A DNA stretch of 50,638 nucleotides from an uncultured Vampirovibrio sp. GTDB taxonomy: Bacteria > Cyanobacteriota > Vampirovibrionia > Gastranaerophilales > Gastranaerophilaceae. The notes below the pieces were generated by a model. The model worked only from the letters and a program-made list of their open reading frames with translations. It was not told the origin of the DNA and ran no database searches. Position numbers and translations under genes: made by a program. Numbering within the stretch: the first letter of the stretch is position 1; each line of letters starts with the position of its first letter. This document shows positions 43,156 through 49,651 of this stretch, one piece after another. The DNA lies in NCBI GenBank assembly GCA_910579975.1, contig CAJTWU010000015.1, positions 1 to 50,638 on the forward strand. Reading direction: 5' to 3'.

Positions 43156-43770
43156 TTAAGTATTATTTTTCTGATAATCTTGAGGATAATACCAAGGTCT
43201 ATGAGGAATGTTACGAAAATCTTTTAACTCTTTGTTGCGTTCTTTTGCAATTTTCTTAATAATCATTCTATAAACACCTGCCATTGTAGCTGTATTCATA
43301 TATGGATGACCATAATGATGTCCTACTTTTTTGATTATTTCAGGCAAGTAATATTTTATTAGTTCATTTGCCTCTGTCGGGTCTTTTATACCCAAATCAA
43401 TTAATTCAGAATAAAAACTTTTATTATAAATTAATTCATACTCTTTAATACCCATCAAATCCCAAAATGTATCATAGAAAGGAACACCATAAGCACGAAT
43501 CCAATCCCACATAATTTCAGGATCGGTAATATTAGGGTTATCCAAATGACATCGATGACATAACAATACTAAATTTGAAGGCTCATCTTTACCACCTAAA
43601 GCTTCGGGAACAATATGACACCTTTCTAAATTATGCTCATATCCGCAGCGCCAACATCTTTCATGCGCTTCTGCAGCATCAACACTTAATCCACATTCAT
43701 CAACAAGTTGTTCAAAGAACCAATAATTTACTATTTCTTCTTTTGTGGTTTTTATACTTTGTTTTTTCAT
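43156..43770 (-). CDS. HNH endonuclease
   Basis: About 204 residues from 43770; an ATG 6 nt upstream lacks ribosome-site spacing, while AGGGA is 6 nt before the chosen ATG. HNH core: CWRCG (Cys39, Cys42), LERCHIVPEALGG (His52), PSNLVLLCHRCH (Asn66, Cys71, Cys74, His75), i.e. a zinc-stabilised beta-beta-alpha-metal nuclease. The C-terminal ~110 residues are helical (WDWIRAYGVPFYDTFWDLMG) and may contact a partner or DNA. HNH proteins of this stand-alone kind occur in restriction and other defence operons. Last gene of the five-gene operon, 24 nt after the PD-(D/E)XK-like gene; its DNA is somewhat less AT-rich than its neighbours. Confidence 0.88.
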   Translation of the reverse strand: MKKQSIKTTKEEIVNYWFFEQLVDECGLSVDAAEAHERCWRCGYEHNLERCHIVPEALGGKDEPSNLVLLCHRCHLDNPNITDPEIMWDWIRAYGVPFYDTFWDLMGIKEYELIYNKSFYSELIDLGIKDPTEANELIKYYLPEIIKKVGHHYGHPYMNTATMAGVYRMIIKKIAKERNKELKDFRNIPHRPWYYPQDYQKNNT

Positions 43771-43794
43771 TTGCATTCCCTATATGTTTTATAA

Positions 43795-44583
43795 TTAGTT
43801 AATTTCAAGTTCTGTAATTTTATAATTATTACCACAGTTAATTTCCAATAAAAATATTTTATCAAAATTAGTTTTAAATTTGTGTTTATAAAACTTATCA
43901 TCAAAATTAAATATAGACCCTTTTACTACAAAAGGATCTACTACTAAAAGAAGATAATTTTGATTATAATTCACTTTATAGTCAAGTAATTTCTTTTCTT
44001 TTTTATTTATTGTTTTTTCTACAATATCGTAGTTATTTGTATATTCAATAGCGATTGTTGCAACTCCACCATTACTTTGTTTTGATTTTATTTTTGAAAT
44101 AAATAATCCAAAATTATCCCCTGTTTCATTTTGGAAGCCAATTAAATACCTGTTACTTTTTAATTTTCTTATTTCATCAATATAATCAATCTTTTTCTCG
44201 TGTTTTACTATTTTATTAAAATTTTTAATGATATGAAAAATCTGTTCTGCTAATTTATCTTCATTCATCTCAAGTTTTTTCAGTCCTAAACCTTCGCCTA
44301 ATTTTAAAGAATATCTGTCGGGTAATTCTGAATCTATTTTTTTAATAGATTTCTTCACTACATTGTCCATACTAAATTGTCTTTTTGATATACCTGTGTA
44401 AACATTTAAAGTGGTAATTTCTAAACTGATTGATTTATCTTTAGTTTTTATAATAAAGTCTGGAGGATCATTATCATAGTGAATAATCTCATTAAACTCA
44501 ATCAGATCATAATTTATTTCATCATGTCTATATGTTAAAAAACGTAATAAGTATTTTTGTTCATTTTGTTTTGTTATATTCAT
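43795..44583 (-). CDS. Putative PD-(D/E)XK-like nuclease
   Basis: 262 residues, AT-rich. Near the N-terminus YDNDPPDFIIKTKDKSISL (Pro41-Asp42) leads after 12 residues to LEITTLN (Glu55, then Thr57). This is the spacing of PD-(D/E)XK fold nucleases (PD, 10-20 residues, E-x-K) with Thr where Lys usually stands, as seen in some divergent members. A later strand QNYLLLVVDPF and helical parts would complete the fold. No signal peptide. Assignment is by motif only and moderate. It lies between the HEPN gene (20 nt) and the HNH gene (24 nt), so a single transcript carries at least two candidate nucleases. Confidence 0.55.
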   Translation of the reverse strand: MNITKQNEQKYLLRFLTYRHDEINYDLIEFNEIIHYDNDPPDFIIKTKDKSISLEITTLNVYTGISKRQFSMDNVVKKSIKKIDSELPDRYSLKLGEGLGLKKLEMNEDKLAEQIFHIIKNFNKIVKHEKKIDYIDEIRKLKSNRYLIGFQNETGDNFGLFISKIKSKQSNGGVATIAIEYTNNYDIVEKTINKKEKKLLDYKVNYNQNYLLLVVDPFVVKGSIFNFDDKFYKHKFKTNFDKIFLLEINCGNNYKITELEIN

Positions 44584-44603
44584 TCCTTTATTTAACTCTA
44601 TTA

Positions 44604-45644
44604 TTAAATGTCATTTAAATTAAAGCCGCAAGTAATTTTATTCATAATAAATTTTTCGATTTGTTGATTTAATTCTTCATAAGTATTTATAGTATTGTTA
44701 TTTGCCAAAATACTAAAAGATGTACATAAAATTTTTCTAATTAAAGGTTCTATATGGTCTTTTACAAAATAAAATACAAGCTCAGTATTATCTTTTCGTT
44801 CAAGTTTTACTATTTTTGCAATTTTATCATAGATGTCTTTTTTATTTTTCTTTTTTAAACTTTTTTCTTGTATTACTCCATTATGAATAATATCGCTCCT
44901 TACCGAATAAAAAGTTTCCAATAATTCTTTAACATTTCTACCCAATAATGCAGAAGTTCTTAGAAATAAGCGATAATTTAGTTCTTCATTTCGTCCGGCA
45001 AGCATTGTACTTTCTAAAATAATTGCAAGGTTTATAATTCTGTCTTGGGGTGTTTGTGAATTATAACATTTGTGTAGATATGCAACAGGTATAGAAATCG
45101 TTTTTTTATTAAGTTTTTCCAAAAGTTCATATTGTTGCACAAATGTTTCTATTGTACTTTTATCTAAATAATATAAATTTTCTCCTAAAAGTGAATTTTG
45201 TCGAGATCTATGAGAAAGACAAATATTTTCAATTTGTGAACTTGACTGTAATTGAGAGAATGCAGAATGTCCATTTGCTAATAAATAAAAATTATTTATT
45301 TGACAATATCCATTGGAAATTAAACGAAAGGTAAGCATAATCTTATCAATTTCATGCTTATAGAATTCTTTCGCATTGTAAAACTCTTGATTATTATTGG
45401 GTATAGTTACCTTTTTTAATAATACATACTTTGCATATGGATGAGATAACCACTTATTAGGTCCATTTTCGGTTATATCTCTAATAAACGATTTAGTTAT
45501 GGAATTTCTAGAAAATACGAATTCCGTGTAATTATTTAAAATATCTTCACTTTTATATATTACATATCCTTTTATAATTTCTATATTCAAAATAGAAGAA
45601 TCTATTACAAAATTAAATAAGGGTATTAATAAATTATATTCCAA
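44604..45644 (-). CDS. HEPN-domain protein, Apea-like (putative RNase)
   Basis: 346 residues from a TTG start with GAGG 8 nt upstream; an overlapping ATG is out of frame. The C-terminal half matches the Apea-like HEPN pattern: RIINLAIILESTMLAG, then FLRTSALLG and FYSVRSDIIHNG, with the catalytic R-x4-H as Arg249 and His254. HEPN RNases cut RNA and are common in toxin-antitoxin, abortive infection and CRISPR effectors. The N-terminal ~190 residues are beta-rich and not recognised, possibly a sensor. 17 nt follow the preceding DUF2971-like stop, and 20 nt lie before the next gene. Confidence 0.72.
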   Translation of the reverse strand: MEYNLLIPLFNFVIDSSILNIEIIKGYVIYKSEDILNNYTEFVFSRNSITKSFIRDITENGPNKWLSHPYAKYVLLKKVTIPNNNQEFYNAKEFYKHEIDKIMLTFRLISNGYCQINNFYLLANGHSAFSQLQSSSQIENICLSHRSRQNSLLGENLYYLDKSTIETFVQQYELLEKLNKKTISIPVAYLHKCYNSQTPQDRIINLAIILESTMLAGRNEELNYRLFLRTSALLGRNVKELLETFYSVRSDIIHNGVIQEKSLKKKNKKDIYDKIAKIVKLERKDNTELVFYFVKDHIEPLIRKILCTSFSILANNNTINTYEELNQQIEKFIMNKITCGFNLNDI

Positions 45645-45661
45645 TGTTTCATCCTCATGTT

Positions 45662-46582
45662 TTAGTATCTTTTGGGTATTTGAGATTTATAAATAGGAAT
45701 CGAGCCATATTCATGAAAGATGTTAAAAATTTCAAGTCCTTTTTTCAGTATAGAAGCATTATTAGTTGGAGAAATTGTAATGGAAGATACAATATTTTTT
45801 TCAAAAGGAATTTCAAAATAAGGTACAAATAATCCATCAATTATTCTAGTTTGACAATTTAATCCTGCATAGTTATTAATATTATAAATTGCACAACGAT
45901 ATTCTTGCTCATCTTTATATGCTTCATGTTTGAAAAAGATGTTATAAACTTCTAGAGTATCTATAAAACTTTTTACAAATAATTGTTTTGCCTGACTTCC
46001 ATCTAAAAATAAATTACGATTAGTTTCAAATATATCATTATAAGTTAATATAATGGATTTTATAAGTTTCAGTTGTTTTTTACGATCATAGATTACTTCA
46101 CCGTAAATAAATGATAGTGTCAAGGGATCTACTACATTAAAAGGCATTGTCATAAAACCTAAATTATACCCTACTGAATTTTGTGTTTTTGTATAGTAAT
46201 TCCACAAACCAAGGTTATCAGAATCTTTTGAAAAAGAGGCTACATATATATGATCAGCCCACCAACGATTATTATCAATATCACAATAATCATTTTGTAA
46301 ATAAGAGTTTGCTATTTCGGTAATCAATTCAAAAAATTTTTTATGAAGTAATTTTTCTTTATATGCATCGGGAAATTTTGGAAATAATGCGAAAATGTAA
46401 TTATTTTCCGAACTATCATTCAAAAATCTTGCATTAGAAAACCAAAGTTTTCCTGACTCTAAAATCTCTTTTAAACCGTTAGCAGAAGTATAATGATAAA
46501 CTTTACCATTATATTTAGTTTTTTCATCTGCTAACTTTTGTCTAAGAGTTATACTAATTTTTTCTAATTCTTTTTCTAACAT
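45662..46582 (-). CDS. DUF2971-like protein
   Basis: 306 residues matching the DUF2971 pattern: VYHYTSANGLKEILESGKLW (residues 29-47), FSNARFLNDSSEN (48-60), VASFSKDSDNLGLWNYYT (114-131), a late FFKHEAYKDEQEYRCAI (216-232) and a hydrophobic PYFEIPF. These proteins are often found in defence islands and have no proven activity. The order His-Tyr (30-31), an internal Tyr and a late Glu (225 or 227) recalls the H-Y-E triad of ADP-ribosyltransferases, which is my hypothesis. AT-rich. 17 nt separate it from the Fic gene upstream and 17 nt from the HEPN gene. Confidence 0.75.
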   Translation of the reverse strand: MLEKELEKISITLRQKLADEKTKYNGKVYHYTSANGLKEILESGKLWFSNARFLNDSSENNYIFALFPKFPDAYKEKLLHKKFFELITEIANSYLQNDYCDIDNNRWWADHIYVASFSKDSDNLGLWNYYTKTQNSVGYNLGFMTMPFNVVDPLTLSFIYGEVIYDRKKQLKLIKSIILTYNDIFETNRNLFLDGSQAKQLFVKSFIDTLEVYNIFFKHEAYKDEQEYRCAIYNINNYAGLNCQTRIIDGLFVPYFEIPFEKNIVSSITISPTNNASILKKGLEIFNIFHEYGSIPIYKSQIPKRY

Positions 46583-46599
46583 TAAATATTTTCCTCAGA

Positions 46600-47655
46600 T
46601 TACACCTTCGTATACCACACTCCACGAGTTTTGCCATGCTTAACCAAATAATTATTTTCAACTAAACTTGCGAGATGCTTTTTGATTGTATTTATATTAG
46701 TTCCTGTTAACTCTGATAACTCAGAAATTGTTGCACGATCTTTGGTTTCAAAAACATCCATTATCTTTGCCGATATTTCAGGTAAATCAAGATTAGAAAG
46801 TTTTTTTGTCTCAGTATGTTCTAATTTATACTCCAATCGGATTTTCTGTTTTTGTAAAGTCTTCAAGAAAAACATCAACCACGGTTCATAATTTGGTTCA
46901 TCTTTTAGAGTTGTTTGAGTTTGTCTTAAAGCTCTATAATAAGCTTCTTTGTTATCTTCGACTATTGACTCTGTTGAACTGTATGGAATATACAAATAAC
47001 CTGATTTTAACAGCAAAAGATTAGTTAAAGCTCTGGATAGTCTGCCGTTTCCGTCTTGAAACGGGTGAATTGCAAGAAAATTAACTACAAAAATTCCAAT
47101 AATAATCAATGGATGATAAAATCTATCAGCCAAATTTTTATTAGTCCATTCAATAAGTTCTTGCATCTTTAAAGGTGTTTCAAAAGGTGTGGCTGTTTCA
47201 AAAACAACTCCCAATTCTTTACCCTCGCTATCATAAGCAGCGACAGCGTTAGAAATCTTTTTATATTCGCCTTTATGCTTTTCATCTTTTGAAGAATATT
47301 CTAATAGAATTTTATGAAGTTGTTTTATATAATTCTCTGATAACGGAATAACTTCCCAATCCTCAAAAATTGTATCAGCAAGTTTTGCATATCCTGCAAC
47401 TTCTTCTTCATCTCGATTAGAAAAGGATTGTTTATTTATTCTTGAAAGTAATTCTTCAACTTGTTTATCAGAAAGTTTGTTTCCTTCAATTCTATTTGAA
47501 GAACCAACGCTTTCAATTGTTGCCACTTTTTTTAATGCTTGTAATTTTTCAGGAGCCATTTGCCCTAAAAGTTTCCAACTACCCTTAAACTCATCTATGT
47601 CTGAAATAATGGAAAGCATTTGATTTGTTATTTTAATATCAAAATTTTCTAGCAT
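46600..47655 (-). CDS. Fic/DOC-family protein with C-terminal winged helix
   Basis: 351 residues. N-terminal inhibitory motif SSNRIEG (residues 52-58), the [S/T]xxxE[G/N] motif of class II Fic proteins whose Glu blocks ATP binding. Fic core HPFQDGNGRLSR at 197-208, with catalytic His197. Fic enzymes transfer AMP, or another nucleotide/phosphate group, to a Ser, Thr or Tyr of a target protein. C-terminal ~70 residues form a wHTH (RATISELSELTGTNINTIKKHLASLVENN), as in Fic regulators of operons. It is the first gene of the five-gene operon and sits behind a repeat-covered promoter, so it may repress its own operon. Target unknown. Confidence 0.9.
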   Translation of the reverse strand: MLENFDIKITNQMLSIISDIDEFKGSWKLLGQMAPEKLQALKKVATIESVGSSNRIEGNKLSDKQVEELLSRINKQSFSNRDEEEVAGYAKLADTIFEDWEVIPLSENYIKQLHKILLEYSSKDEKHKGEYKKISNAVAAYDSEGKELGVVFETATPFETPLKMQELIEWTNKNLADRFYHPLIIIGIFVVNFLAIHPFQDGNGRLSRALTNLLLLKSGYLYIPYSSTESIVEDNKEAYYRALRQTQTTLKDEPNYEPWLMFFLKTLQKQKIRLEYKLEHTETKKLSNLDLPEISAKIMDVFETKDRATISELSELTGTNINTIKKHLASLVENNYLVKHGKTRGVWYTKV

Positions 47656-47661
47656 AATAAT

Positions 47662-47729
47662 ACCTAATTAGACCTAATATGACCTGATAATATATTATTT
47701 TTACCTAATTGTCAATATTAACACCTAAA
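47662..47729 (-). promoter_or_regulatory. Phased ACCTAAT repeat array over the Fic operon promoter
   Basis: Copies at 47662 (ACCTAAT), 47672 (ACCTAAT), 47682 (ACCTGAT), 47703 (ACCTAAT) and 47723 (ACCTAAA), so steps of 10, 10, 21 and 20 bp keep them on one helix face. On the minus strand they read ATTAGGT. One lies in the promoter spacer and three between -10 and start codon; the nearest could also serve as ribosome site (AGGT, 6 nt from the ATG). Confidence 0.75.
47687..47715 (-). promoter_or_regulatory. Strong promoter of the Fic operon
   Basis: On the minus strand TTGACA (47715-47710), exactly 17 nt, TATTAT (47692-47687), 31 nt before the Fic ATG at 47655. Confidence 0.85.
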
Positions 47730-47730
47730 A

Positions 47731-47795
47731 TGTGTTGTTTTGTTTCGTTTTTCGGAATTCTTATGCTTTATTTTTTCTTTCATTGTAATGTGTTG
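47731..47795 (+). other. Candidate terminal region of the Mu-like element
   Basis: TGTGTTG occurs at 47731-47737 and 47789-47795 with TTTCGTTTTTCGG between. A TG terminus followed by repeated transposase sites is how Mu-type ends look, and the region parts the nuclease operon from the transposition genes. No partner end is in the window, so this is a weak call. Confidence 0.3.
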
Positions 47796-47817
47796 CTTGC
47801 GAAAGGAGTACAAAATT

Positions 47818-48045
47818 ATGGAAGAAATTAAAGATTATAGTTTTACTAAAAAAGAGTTTAGGCAGATGGAAAAATTAGCAGATTATATCTACAATATCGC
47901 AGTTGTATTAGACTATTTTTGCTCAACTCAAAGAGAAATTGAGGAGTTATATAATCTAACACCAATTATTAAAGATTTAAGAAGACAATCCGATACAATG
48001 AATTGCATTTTTATTAATTATGATTCTGATGAAGATGAAATTTAA
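47818..48045 (+). CDS. Small acidic hypothetical protein
   Basis: 75 residues from the ATG at 47818, which has GAAAGGAG 8-9 nt upstream; the open frame extends back to 47740 but without a ribosome site. Helical, acidic at the end (NYDSDEDEI), with no signal or membrane segment. Family not recognised. It is the only plus-strand gene in the right-hand mobile region and its stop overlaps the convergent HTH gene by 4 bp. Small ORFs of this kind near element ends may be anti-repressors or antitoxins, but nothing supports a specific role. Confidence 0.55.
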   Translation: MEEIKDYSFTKKEFRQMEKLADYIYNIAVVLDYFCSTQREIEELYNLTPIIKDLRRQSDTMNCIFINYDSDEDEI

Positions 48046-48455
48046 TCATATAATCCTAACACCTCTCTTTCAATCTGTTCAAGAATTTCGGGGGTGAGTT
48101 GATTAGTGAGCTTTGATTGCTTTGATTTTTGATTAAAGTTTTCATATTGTTTAATTTGCGGCAAGTTCTTTAAAATATTCATCAGCGAATAAATTTCAGA
48201 TTGTGGAGTTTGTCTATTATTATCAATATCAGAAGAAATCTTTTGCATTAGTTTTCTTGCAAATTCTAAAAGTTCTTCGCTAAAAATTTCTAGATTACGT
48301 TCAGATTCAAATCTTATTCTATCCCATTCGTATTTCTTTTTCCAATAAAACAAAGTCCTGCGAGAGATATTTAGTTTGATTCCAATTTCTTCAAGTGAAA
48401 CTTTGTCATAAATATACATTTTTTCAGCTTGTTTGTAATTTTTTATTTTAGTCAT
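48042..48455 (-). CDS. HTH protein resembling small terminase/DUF1804-type proteins of Mu-like phages
   Basis: 137 residues. The N-terminal HTH (YKQAEKMYIYDKVSLEEIGI, then LNISRRTLFYWKKKYEWDR) is of the resolvase/transposase type found in phage small terminases and DUF1804 proteins. A helical middle and a conserved-looking end (LTPEILEQIEREVLGLYD) follow. In Mu-like phages such proteins start the packaging module, yet no large terminase or portal gene follows here. It could instead be a transposition-related DNA-binding subunit. 9 nt separate it from the upstream integrase-like gene on the same strand. Confidence 0.65.
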   Translation of the reverse strand: MTKIKNYKQAEKMYIYDKVSLEEIGIKLNISRRTLFYWKKKYEWDRIRFESERNLEIFSEELLEFARKLMQKISSDIDNNRQTPQSEIYSLMNILKNLPQIKQYENFNQKSKQSKLTNQLTPEILEQIEREVLGLYD

Positions 48456-48464
48456 ATTAACTCC

Positions 48465-48974
48465 TTATCTGCACATTGAATTTTTAACACCATAATACGG
48501 ATTATGTTTGATTAATCCTTGTTCGAACGCATATTTCAAAATACTTCCAAGCAAAGTTACACCATTACTTGCGGTCTTTGGTTTGTATTTCTCTTTTATT
48601 TTCTGCACAAAATCAACAACCATTTCATAAGTGATTTTATTAACTTGAATTTCACCAAAATATGGCAGAATATTGTATTTTAATTGTGATTTGTAACCCT
48701 TCAAAGTATCTTTTGTCAGTTTTCTATTCGTAAGATAATCTTGTGCTAAATCGCTAAATAAAATATCGTTCTTTTTTTTTAAAGCCGGTTTTGGGTACAA
48801 TTCAAAAGTTTTCGCCTTAGAAACTTCTACATATTTATACAAACCCTGTTCAAAGACTATTTTACCCTCGTTCAAAAGGTGTTCAAGTTCTGTTTTACAA
48901 TCGCACTCAGCAATCATTTCAATTTCATCCAAAGTAAATTCTTTCAAATGCCGTGCTAATTTTTCGATATTCAT
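48465..48974 (-). CDS. Stand-alone integrase core-binding (SAM-like) protein, no catalytic domain
   Basis: 169 residues. The first ~60 form a helical region (LEHLLNEGKIVFEQGLYKYVEV reads as a small winged unit). Residues ~72-165 match the N-terminal core-binding domain of tyrosine recombinases: FSDLAQDYLTNRKL, LKGYKSQLKYNILPYFG, ITYEMVVDFVQKIK and ILKYAFEQGLIKHNPYYG. The catalytic domain with R-H-x-x-R-Y is absent; the frame ends right after KNSMCR. It overlaps the AAA ATPase gene by 4 bp and precedes the HTH gene, so it is an integral part of the operon and not obviously a decayed integrase. It may target or bridge DNA for the transposase. Confidence 0.7.
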   Translation of the reverse strand: MNIEKLARHLKEFTLDEIEMIAECDCKTELEHLLNEGKIVFEQGLYKYVEVSKAKTFELYPKPALKKKNDILFSDLAQDYLTNRKLTKDTLKGYKSQLKYNILPYFGEIQVNKITYEMVVDFVQKIKEKYKPKTASNGVTLLGSILKYAFEQGLIKHNPYYGVKNSMCR

Positions 48975-49651
48975 AGTATTTGCTCCGCTATTTCTTTCGT
49001 AATTTCCGCTAAATTATTATCTTTTGCAAAATTTTCCATCTGATTTATCAGCTGAACAATTTGCCTAAATCTATTGTATTTTATATGGATATATTCAATC
49101 GCATCAGGGGTAAAAGGAATTTCTGAAAGTTGACCAAAAATCTGCGACAAATCATTTACTCTAAAGGTTTCAAATTTCAAAATTTCTGAAAATCTATCGT
49201 ATAGATGCTTGTATCTTTCAAGTTTTCTGTGCGCCAAACCCATACCAATAAATATTATCGGACAATCGGTTTCGTCGTGAATATCTCGTAGGGTTTCAAT
49301 AGTTTTGTAGTTATTCATCAAATAATCAATCTCATCAATAAAAATTATTTTCGACTCTTGTTTTAACTTTTTAACTACCAAACTGAAGTTATCAGAAGTC
49401 AAAAATCTTGGAATTTCATCTAATTCTTTGACTACCTCTTCCAAGAGCCACCGACCTGTCATTAAATTCGTTGCTCTTAAATATATTGCATCATATTTAC
49501 AGGCAAGCCATAAAGCAGTTTGCGATTTACCAAGTCCCGGCTCGCCATAAACCAGTCCCATTTTTGGAATATTTTTCGGTTTGTTTTGTAGATTTTCAAC
49601 TAAACCAATAAAGTTTTTGACGTTAGTAGTTTTTACAAAAATCTTATTCAT
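48971..49651 (-). CDS. MuB/TnsC-like AAA+ transposition ATPase
   Basis: 226 residues. Walker A GEPGLGKSQ (residues 36-44), Walker B IIFIDEIDYL near residue 115, sensor-1 region PIIFIGMG and arginine-rich HRKLERYKHLYDRF. This matches short MuB-type ATPases that coat target DNA and recruit the MuA transposase, giving target choice and immunity. It overlaps the transposase gene by 8 bp, so is translationally coupled, and overlaps the following gene by 4 bp. Confidence 0.88.
   Translation of the reverse strand: MNKIFVKTTNVKNFIGLVENLQNKPKNIPKMGLVYGEPGLGKSQTALWLACKYDAIYLRATNLMTGRWLLEEVVKELDEIPRFLTSDNFSLVVKKLKQESKIIFIDEIDYLMNNYKTIETLRDIHDETDCPIIFIGMGLAHRKLERYKHLYDRFSEILKFETFRVNDLSQIFGQLSEIPFTPDAIEYIHIKYNRFRQIVQLINQMENFAKDNNLAEITKEIAEQIL

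Noticed and set aside
47656..47730. The ACCTAAT repeats as a CRISPR array
   Set aside because: Units are 7 bp with 3-14 nt gaps and no spacers of constant size; they fit operators, not CRISPR. No CRISPR array was seen in the window.
47740..47817. Upstream extension of the small acidic ORF at 47818
   Set aside because: No ribosome site at the far start; GAAAGGAG fits the ATG at 47818.
48465..48974. Complete tyrosine integrase
   Set aside because: The frame stops right after the core-binding domain; no R...HxxR...Y is present in this or neighbouring frames.
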